NCBI GenBank assembly: GCA_016859345.1
Contig: CM029122.1
Coordinates: forward strand, 1,482,501 to 1,546,500
Direction of reading: 5' to 3'
DNA from: Istiophorus platypterus
Taxonomy: Eukaryota; Chordata; Actinopteri; Istiophoriformes; Istiophoridae
Length of the DNA: 64,000 nt
The notes under the pieces were generated by a model. That model was given only the letters and a program-made list of their open reading frames with translations, ran no database searches and was not told the origin of the DNA. Below, piece by piece: positions 47,594 to 64,000 of the stretch (its first letter is position 1; each line of letters starts with the position of its first letter). Made by a program: the position numbers and the translations under genes.

Positions 47594-47945
47594 GACACCC
47601 CCAGCCCCTCCTCCCCAGCACTTCCTCCGTCACCTCCCCCGGACACACCTGTAGCGGCCCAACCCCCCACCCCAGAACCGAGGCAAGCCCCTCAACACAA
47701 GAGAGAGACGTTTGGGACATGTTTGGTTTTCTCTCTGTCTGACTCTGGCATGATGGCATGTGAAGGGTATTAAGTCCTGCTGGTATCTTCTGTGCCCCCC
47801 CCACCACCTCTCCTCTAACATATGTTGCACTTGAGTCAATGCGCACAAAGTCTTCACTCCCTCCCCAGTGTGGGAGGGAGACACCCGTCTGTTTACCTGG
47901 TCCCTCGACCTGTCTGAGAAATAAAACCGGAGCAGCTGAGTGGTT
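47594..47945 (+). other. SUCLA2 3' UTR with poly(A) signal
   Basis: AATAAA at 47920-47925 lies 327 bases after the stop; a second AATAAA lies at 48202-48207. Either could end the main transcript. Confidence 0.65.
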
Positions 47946-48209
47946 CCGCTGTTTGATTTCAGATTCCTGTGACCGAAGAAGCTGCTGTTCACTCACTGAT
48001 TTGTGTCCAGCTGTGAGACAGGAGCCGAGTGGAAGCAGGAAGGCGCCTCTAAAACAAGTGGGAGTTTATAAAAAAAAAAAGAAATTAAAAAAACGGCTGA
48101 CTGAAAGGGCCCAGGAAGGAGGAGCCTGGTCCCATTAGTTTCATTAGCACACACGTACTGTCAACGCGTCTCAGCGTGTCGTCTGAGCAGGAATGTAAGA
48201 GAATAAAGA

Positions 48210-51200
48210 GCCCAGTGGTTCCCTTCGTGTATGAGTTTGTTTTCTTCCGCCCTTCGGCCGACGAGTGCGTTTGGTGAGAAACTTCAACAACCTGCCGTAG
48301 AACAGTCGCTGCTTGTGACCGAGCCGAATCCTGGTTCTGCCGGCAGCGTCTCAGCACCGTTTCTCCGCCATAGAGCAAATCTATGGCCGCTGCTCGGTTC
48401 CAAAAGGGGAGAAAACGTTGCCGGAAACTGTTATACGTTGACAGCCGTCTCCGCTGAGTCACAGCTTCATATATTTAAAGTTTAGGTTCACTGTAATTTT
48501 TGTTAAACTGGCCTTTTAAACTCTTAACAAACGTCTTATAAAATATTTCATCTGCTGATAACAGAGAAAAAAAAGAAGCAAAGATAGTTGTAACAAAGCT
48601 GATTCGTAGCAGGATGTGTCAGGATAAAGCTGCGGAAGGATCATGATACAATTTTCCAATCTTCCTTTGGTCAACTAATTGTTGCACCCTGATTCTTGGT
48701 TGCTTTGGGTCTTTAAATTGAGCTCTGTGACCCTGTTTACGCCACTTTCCTGTTTGTCCAGCGATTGAACGTGTGAAGCCACTTCCTGTAGCTGTGACAC
48801 CAACTTCCTGTCACGCCGTGTAGTTTGGGTGAAAGGTGACATGCGTTGATGATGCGACGCAGCCAGTTTAGTTGAAATGCAAACAGTGAGATTTGATCAC
48901 CTGTAGCTAAATAAATCACTTTGCCATCAGGCAAAAAGAAAATTCTTGGCTCCGTGGTTGAATCTCAGATTCTGTTTGAAAGTTGAGCCCAAATATAAAT
49001 ACTGTTACTTTTTTCTCATTTAAGCCTAAATAGTGTCCAAACAGAGTCTCACTTTGGGATAAGATGCCTTCACCGTGTCAGAGGCTCAGGCTGTTTCACC
49101 CCATCCTCCGGCCTGAAGCCTCCGGCGGACGGAGGCCTCGGCCGCCATTAGCCCGCTTTAACTCTGTGCCTCCTCGGCTCTGAACAGGCCCCGGTGGTCT
49201 CCTGTCGATTAGGTGCTGAGATTTTCACTGACTTCTGATGAACGGCCCTGGGGTTCCTGTTCCGCCTCGGCGGCAGCAAAGCTCTTGCGGTCGTGTTGAA
49301 CGGAGATGATCCATCTCAGCTCATTCCTTTTTAAATTTTTATTTAAAGAGATGAATTATTCCTGTTATTCCTGTGTTCCTGTTGTGGAGCTCCTCTTTTT
49401 CCAGGGAAAAGCTCTGAGGCAGGATTTGGAGACTTAAAGTCAAGTTGACCGGATGTTAATTCAGTTACTGCGGAGTTTTCCTGAGCACCCGTCTCTCTTC
49501 CCTGGTGGTTTGCAGTGTCTATGACCGACTACTTGACCCAGTCCATCAGCTAAAGGGGGCGGACTGGAAGCCTGAAGTTCAGGCTGATGCTCTGGGGTCA
49601 GAGTTGAGTTTGTCTCAGCAGGTTTATGTTTGAGGCCTCGTTATAGAAACCTCAGGTTTAAATGAGCTCATGCAGCTTCAGCCCCTCCCAGGAGCTAATT
49701 ATTAGGATTTTCTCTTCCTTTACATGTTAACAGTTACAGTCAATGAATGACTGGAAACACTCGAGATTTCTCTCTCAAATTATTTATTGGATTCTTCTAC
49801 CCCCCTTCTACTGCGGCTGCCACTGTTCCTTCAATCTGCCATCATGCCACAGTTTTCTCTCGGCTGTTTTTTTTGGGGGGGTTTCTGTGTAACATCAGAG
49901 TGGAGTTGGGCAGCGGTAAAATGACTGTAGTTGTTTCCTTTCCCCCTTCCTCCTCTTCCTGCTCCTCCTCCTCCTCCTCCTCCCCCTCCTTCTCCTCCAG
50001 CGCTCCGAACACAAACCGACATTGTGAGTTGTACGTCATTTATTATATCTTGTAAATAACCAAACCGATGTTCTCGCTCTGTAAAATATTTATGCTCCTC
50101 TAGGAGTAAGACAAAGGAAGAAAATAGAAATAAACACGGAGAACAACAACGATTCTGTGATTGTTTGATTTTGTCCTGTGTTGTTCTTGTCTGGGACGAG
50201 GACGTGGATCCGTCCCTCAGCTCATTTTCTGACACTTGCCCAGGTCTGGGGGCTTTTCCTGACACAGGCTGATGGCAAAAGGGCACGATTCCATCACTTT
50301 GTCATCGGGACACTGGGTTTCTTGGTCTGGCTACACTTCTATATAACTGTAGAACTGAGTGAGATGCAGCCAAGAGATACTTGTTGTTCCATCTGTAATG
50401 TGCACTTAAAAGCTAAATAAATTTACAGTAGACTGCTCTGCCTTTTCATTATTATTATTTATATATGGTTACATCTCTACATCAGTGCATCATGAACTTT
50501 AACTTATCTCCAGACTGAAACTCATGAATCAGAAGTGACACATCAGACCCAGCAGTAAATTACCAAGGTCCTGCTGAGATAAGACTGTTCTCTCGGGGAT
50601 GATGACCAAAGACACCGACTGAAAGCTCCTCTCTGTCACTTTTTTCTGACCCTGAGGGATCTCGCTCCGAGTCAAGGTTCCTGCCGGACTCGGGTCCGGC
50701 GGCTCAAATGGCAACTTCATGACTTGAGTCTCAGCAGGTTGAGAAGATGCTGACTCTGTTTATCAAAGTGGACACATGATGATCCCGAGTCTGCTCCACT
50801 AAAAATAATTTAAAAAACAACAACTCATATTTATGAGGGTTAATTAAATCTAATCAATTTATTAATTTTAATAAAAATTAAGTCATTAACTTTTCAGTTT
50901 CCAGGTTGTAGGAAACTAATTATTAACTAATCATATTAGAACCATTTAATAACTTCTACATTCATCTGTGGGCAAAACTCAAACTAATGTAGAGAACAAC
51001 AGAGTAAATGATAATTGTTGATATAGAATCTAATTATATGAAGTTTTGAGCTAAAGAACTTTCCATTCAGTTTTGTTTTTTTTTCATAAAAGACTGATGC
51101 ATCAGTGTTTAAATATGTTTTGTTGAAAATATGTGTGTATACTTTTCTTTGGTAATAATATATTTATATTAATAAGCACTGATAGTGCCAGATTGTCTAA

Positions 51201-53100
51201 TAAGTCACCAGGTAGTAATGTTAGTAGGATGTTAATAGAGCGTTTTTAAGATTTCTCTAATGAGGCGTCAGCAAAAGTCCAGAACCTGTGGCTTAACAAC
51301 ACCATAAGAAGAACACTGGACCCGACCAGTGACACAACCGGATTCCGGGTCCCATCGGGTCCAGGTTGCTGAAGACCACAGGAGGCAGACTGCAGGTGAA
51401 CTGGTACCTGTGGGCGTTTAACAGGGACATGACGGCCCCCGACCGCTGGGTGGTAGAGGGACGGCAGAGAAGAACCTCGGGCCACACAAACACAGTCACA
51501 CAGACTCACTTGGGCCTTGAAGTCTCTGCTTGAGCCTTTTGTTCCACAGTTTCCGCTGCTGCAACACAAGGCTCAGCTTGGATTTTTTTTAGATGATCCT
51601 GATTGTATACGAGATATTTCATTACACACCGGCCGCCATTTGTTCCAGAGCTGAAGATGTTGTTCTGCTAAATCAAGCTCTCTCATGTCTGGAAAAAAGA
51701 AAGGTAGCGGCTACAGCCAATCACCCGCAGGGCAGAGGCCCGGTCCGAGCCGGGTCTGGTTTTTCATGGATGTGGTTTTGCATTTAGAATAAGGATATTA
51801 AAGATGAGGACGTGTCTCTGCTGGATCACAACGGAACTGGATCTGCGTCTTCCTTTGTTTCAGCTGCAGAGGGAGAAAATGGTTTCAGCCCGAGGTCCTG
51901 GATTACACCAACTTTCGCTGCATGTGGCCCCATCACTTTTAATCTGTTGTCAGCCTCATTTTATCTAATCTGTGATCCTTGTAAAATCAGATTAACATGA
52001 TAGTAGCTGATGATTAGCGGTAAACACAAAGACCAGCCTCAGCTGGCGGGAACGTCTTTGGTTCTGCAGATATTTGGTCATAAACCAAAGTTATTTAAAT
52101 TACAATCCATCCAGAATCTGTTAGAATATTTCGGTTAGATCAACATAGAATAAAAACAATGAAATACAACAATGAGCAAAAACATTACAATTAGTTACAT
52201 AGGAAGTGAACAATTTGGTTTATCTCATAACAACAGCTCATGTCGGCTCTGGGACTCGTCAGAGAACAGCTGGTTCTCAGGAGTAAAGACCTGAACCACA
52301 TCTGTCGGGGACCAGATGGTTTAGACCAGCGGACCGGGTCAGAGCCTCGCTGAGACAGCGAGGCTCATGGGAGTTCTCCTGATCCGAAGAGGGACAAACC
52401 TTCCTCTATGTCACAGCAGCACCACCCCAAAATCTTAAAGACTTAAAGGATCTGCTGGAACAGGTCTGATCCACATCGGCTCCACCTTGTACCTGACAGG
52501 GACTTACAAGATCTGCTGCTGAGGTCTTTGTACCACAGAGACCTTCAGAGGTCTGTGGAGTCCATGCAATATTTGAAATATTTAAAAATGTTCCGAGAAA
52601 TATTTTCTTTTTACGTCACTACATTTAGCTGACGACTGGAGTTTCTGGTCACTTTGCAGATTCGTCCAGGCTGGGGGATCTATGAACGAACACTGGACGG
52701 AGCTTTTTCTGCTGACGTTCGTGGTCCTCAGAGGGTGAACCCCACCGACTGTGGTGACCCTGCTGGCCTTTCCTCCAGCGCCACCATGAGGTTAACGGTG
52801 AGGCTCACTCCAGACGCATAAACAAGCAGCAGTGTCAGATGATGATTCTCTGCCAGTCAGTCACCACCAAAGAAATATGATTATAGAAATGTAAACGATG
52901 GTTTCATTAATAAACAGGCCAGTTAAGTTTCAGATGTATCTCTGTTTACACCAGATCTGGAAACTGACGTCTGACCCCAACGGACTCTGTCTGCATTCAC
53001 ACCTGCATTAACATCCAGATACAGGTCACATGATAACGCCATTACGAATGGGTCTAAACCCAGTTATTTTATTTTAAACCTAGTTATTTTACCACTGAAC
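48210..53100. other. Gene-free flank, first part
   Basis: No protein gene or RNA gene is recognised. A (CCT)n-like run lies at 49950-49985 and a possible orphan poly(A) site at 50129-50134. Open frames here are short, have no homology that I recognise and no splice context. Confidence 0.55.
49720..50160 (+). other. Possible 3' end of an unidentified plus-strand transcript
   Basis: AATAAA at 50129-50134 is followed within 40 bases by a GT/T-rich stretch (TGATTGTTTGATTTTGTCC). The upstream sequence is AT-rich with TGTAAATA and TGTAAAATATTTAT, typical of 3' UTRs. It could be a distal SUCLA2 poly(A) site 2.5 kb after the stop, or another non-coding transcript. Confidence 0.3.
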
Positions 53101-53142
53101 CTTCAGCTGCATGATCAGGATTCTCTCTGATTCAGACCCAGC

Positions 53143-53215
53143 GCCGCCACCTCTGCCGCCGCCGCCGCCTCCGCCGCCTCCGCCGCCTCCGCCGTCGCTG
53201 CTGCCGCTGCTGCAG
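53143..53215. repeat. (CCGCCT)n / GCC-rich tandem repeat
   Basis: CCGCCGCCTCCGCCTCCG-type units with CTGCTG units at the right end. Produces poly-Pro and poly-Gly frames that are not genes. Confidence 0.93.
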
Positions 53216-53630
53216 GAGCCTGAAAAGAATGAGCCTTGTGCAAAGGTGATGGCATTATTAATACACTTAGGTCTGAAAACACAAATAACTGTCTTCATCT
53301 GTCATCTGTTACAGGATTTACAGGTCGGAGACTTATCAGTGGTTTCAAGTCCCCACTTCAGTTGTTACAGATTTTCATTAAAGTCTTGATGTATCTGACT
53401 TAACACTTAATAATGCAAAGGTTCCTGAACGTCTCATATGAGCCGTAGTCTGTTGTTCAAGGTGACTGAGCTCAAACTTATTGGATATAATATTTTACAT
53501 TTCAGGATTTTTACCTTCACTCGATCAACTCTAATCATTCAGCTGCTTTTTCCTGTGATGTGAACTAGAAGTTTCCCAGTGCAACCAGTCTGATCTGCAG
53601 GTTACTGCCCCCCCACTGGTGGGGCTGGTG

Positions 53631-54555
53631 CAACCTCTAACCTCCTGGTTCCGACCTCCTGTTCTACCCTCTTGGTTCTGACTTCTTGGTTCTGACCTCT
53701 TGGTTCTGAACTCTTGGTTCTGACTTCCAGGTTCTGACCTCTTGGTTCTGACCTCCTGTTCTACCCTCTTGGTTCTGATCTCTTGGTTTTGACTTCCAGG
53801 TTCTGACTTCCAGGTTCTGACCTCTTGGTTCTGACCTCCTGGTTCTGACCTCCTGTTCTGACTTCTTGGTTCTGACCTCTTGGTTTTGACTTCCAGGTTC
53901 CGACTTCCAGGTTCTGACCTCTTGGTTCTGACCTCCTGTTCTGACTTCTTGGTTCTGACCTCTTGGTTCTGACCTCCTGTTCTACCCTCTTGGGTTCTGA
54001 CTTCCAGGTTCTGACCTCTTGGTTCTGACCTCCTGTTCTACCCTCTTGGTTCTGATCTCTTGGTTTTGACTTCCAGGTTCTGACCTCTTGGTTCTGACCT
54101 CCTGGTCTGACCTCCTGTTCTACCCTCTTGGTTCTGACCTCTTGGTTCTGACCTCTTGGTTCTGACTTCCAGGTTCTGACCTCTTGGTTCTGACCTCCTG
54201 TTCTACCCTCTTGGTTCTGACCTCTTGGTTCTGACTTCCAGGTTCTGACCTCTTGGTTCCAACCTCTTGGTTCTGACCTCCTGTTCTACCCTCTTGGTCC
54301 TGACTTCTTGGTTCTGACTTCCAACATCTTGGTTCTGACCTCCTGTTCTACCTTCTTGGTTCCAACCTCTTGGTTCTAATTTCCAGGTTCTGATCTCTTG
54401 GTTCCAACCTCTTGGTTCTAATTTCCAGGTTCTGATCTCTTGGTTCTGACTTCCAGGTTCTGACCTCTTGGTTCTGATTTCCTGCTTCTAACCCCTTGGT
54501 TCTGACTTCCAGGTTCTGACCTCTTGGTCCTGACCTCCTGTTCTACCCCCTTTGT
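53631..54555. repeat. 13-14-bp minisatellite, unit GGTTCTGACCTCTT and variants
   Basis: About 65 imperfect units over 0.92 kb. Three variants alternate: TTGGTTCTGACCTC, CCAGGTTCTGACTT and CCTGTTCTACCCTC, giving a loose higher-order pattern. The Lys-Arg-Ser-Glu frame on the minus strand is an artefact. Confidence 0.95.
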
Positions 54556-54559
54556 CCCT

Positions 54560-62412
<7,853 letters not shown>

Positions 62413-63090
62413 CTGCATCAATTAATGTGTCGCAGTCAAACTCACCATCAATAAAACTGAATGATGCTCAACTGCAATGGAGACGTATTTGATATTTACT
62501 AAATACTAAGTTAATACCTTGTGTTTAGGAGCAAGAGAATGCCACTGCAGTAAAAGTACTAATACTGCAGTGTAGAAATACTCAATACTCAATGCAATCA
62601 ACATTTTACTGGAGTGAATGTAAAGAATTGTCATCATTTAATGTTGCAGTCTGAACTAATTTACATATTGATTGTTAATCTGTTCTGTAATAACAGTCTT
62701 GTCTTCTAGAAAATATGTTTCTATAAAACTAAACTGCAGCAGTAATTATGTTCTGGAGAAAACCTGATTCTGATTATTTTTAATTTTATGTAACATAATG
62801 ATGAAATGTTGTCAATTAACATATTTGGCAGGTTGCAAATATGTTGATACTGAACGAATCAGTAAAACGTTCAAAGAGAAATGTGTTTGTTTTCACCTGA
62901 AAACTCTAATCCTGCAGCTCAACATCAACCTGTAGTGACTCCAACATCATTAAACTGGTTCATGGTTCTGTTCAGACTCTCACAGAACCTGGTTCAGGTC
63001 CAGGAAAAGATCCTGGTCTGGTTTAATACAGAAACAGTTCACAACAGACACAACCTGTTTATTATCACTGAACCAGAACCAACTGGATTG
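62413..63090. other. Gene-free stretch
   Basis: AT-rich with fragments of the teleost 'AAAAGTACTAATACTGCAGT' repeat around 62540-62640. Nothing else is recognised. Confidence 0.5.
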
Positions 63091-63096
63091 TCTCTG

Positions 63097-63215
63097 GATG
63101 CGGACCTGGTCTCTGGATGTGGACCTGGTCTCTGGATGTGGACCTGGTCTCTGGATGTGTACCCGGTCTCTGGATGTGGACTCGATCTCTGGATGTGGAC
63201 CTGGTCTCTGGTCTG
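63097..63215. repeat. 19-bp minisatellite, unit CTCTGGATGTGGACCTGGT
   Basis: About six units. The period of 19 shifts the frame at every unit, so the Trp/Asp/Gly-rich open frames are artefacts. Confidence 0.93.
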
Positions 63216-64000
63216 ACAGTCCTGAGCTTTGTACACCACCATCCAGCCCAAACAGCTCCTGGAGATTCCACTGGTGTTAATGAATACAGATCCATTCATT
63301 TAAAATAATATTTAAACCAGCCTCTGAGCTTAATGGAGCCAGAGATTAAGTTTCCTATAAAAACGTCTTTCTGTTGCAGTTTAGTTGCATAGAACCATAA
63401 TTTCTAGGAGACAGGATTGAAAAAAAACCAATTTAATTGTTGATTACATTTTTGATTTATAAACTGAACTTCAATGACTGTGTTGGAAACACAGAGAGTG
63501 ACAGAAGTGAATGTGTTGAAGAAGAGACCCCCCGCCCCCAGAGAGCCCTGTTCATTTAAGCGTCTCTATAAATCCTCTACACTGAATGAATTAGATTTTT
63601 AGACTTGTTGCTGGCCAGTCTGTTTATTTGTATTTTCGCGGAGCGACACAATAAATAAAACCCTGTTTACATCCCTGTGGACGCCGACGTGTTCAGTCTG
63701 ATTCAGCCTGTTAACTTTTATTAACCTGTGTGTGGGAGCGCTGCTTCGTCAGGGGCTTTCACAGCTTTAATCCTTATTACCTGGACCACCCCCCCCCCCC
63801 GGGACACAGCAGCGCGTTCAGCCCTGTGACATTGTGGTCGAGGTAACTTGTGTTTTCGTGAGGTCCGTGTACTTTCCCTTTTCCTGTCGGCTTAATGAAT
63901 CTCCTCTAGCTCTGGTTTTGGTCCCCGCCGCCTCCTGAGGGAAACACAAACGCACTTGAATTTCCTGTGTAGCGCTTCCTTCCGGCTGATTGGGCTCGCG
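63216..64000. other. Right edge, no gene seen
   Basis: AT-rich sequence turning more CpG-rich after about 63620, with poly(C) at 63789-63799. A promoter or first exon could begin beyond the edge, but nothing here supports a coding exon. Confidence 0.4.

Noticed and set aside
49747..50055. 102-codon plus-strand frame
   Set aside because: It contains a CCT-repeat Ser run and no known domain; it more likely belongs to an untranslated region.
53089..53389. Poly-Pro / poly-Gly frames
   Set aside because: They come from the CCGCCT repeat; no splice support.
63039..63308. Four frames with Trp/Asp/Gly or His/Pro/Glu repeats
   Set aside because: They are frame-cycling translations of the 19-bp minisatellite.

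Overview
The window is vertebrate genomic DNA, most likely from a ray-finned (teleost) fish. It has intron-rich genes with GT-AG splice sites, CpG-rich promoters, very many (CA/GT)n and other microsatellites, teleost-style dispersed repeats, and a compact MED4-SUCLA2 arrangement. The order ITM2B (-), MED4 (+), SUCLA2 (+) matches, as a mirror image, the block SUCLA2-MED4-ITM2B next to RB1 on human 13q14.2. I cannot name the species.

Layout. 1-11,566 is intron 1 of ITM2B on the minus strand; only coding exon 1 (11,567-11,650) is in the window and the rest of the gene lies beyond the left edge. 11,651-12,060 is the ITM2B CpG-rich upstream region, carrying four copies of a degenerate repeat. 15,107-19,045 (minus) is a six-exon gene that I assembled from splice sites and reading phase. 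It encodes a predicted 381-residue protein with an N-terminal CxxC...CxxC zinc ribbon, a low-complexity Pro/Ser/Thr-rich middle and a C-terminal chromodomain-like fold carrying a CxxC insertion. I do not recognise it as a named gene, and it is the most interesting object here. 19,046-22,690 is intergenic, with a 19-bp minisatellite and an unassigned CpG island. 22,691-25,011 (plus) is MED4 in seven coding exons (253 aa), followed by a 1.9-kb 3' UTR containing a (GT)n tract and a fold-back element. 28,116-47,593 (plus) is SUCLA2 in eleven coding exons (466 aa). From about 48.2 kb to the end there is no recognisable protein gene, only repeats, a possible orphan polyadenylation site near 50.13 kb and a roughly 0.9-kb minisatellite at 53.6-54.6 kb.

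The genes do not form one pathway. SUCLA2 is the ADP-forming beta subunit of mitochondrial succinyl-CoA ligase, MED4 is a middle-module subunit of Mediator in the nucleus, and ITM2B is a BRICHOS-type membrane protein. The unnamed gene between ITM2B and MED4 looks like a nuclear zinc-ribbon/chromo-like protein, by inference from its domains only. NUDT15, which lies between SUCLA2 and MED4 in human, is not seen here.

All exon coordinates come from reading splice signals and codon phase by eye; every exon junction listed keeps the frame open. 5' UTR exons and transcription starts are not resolved.
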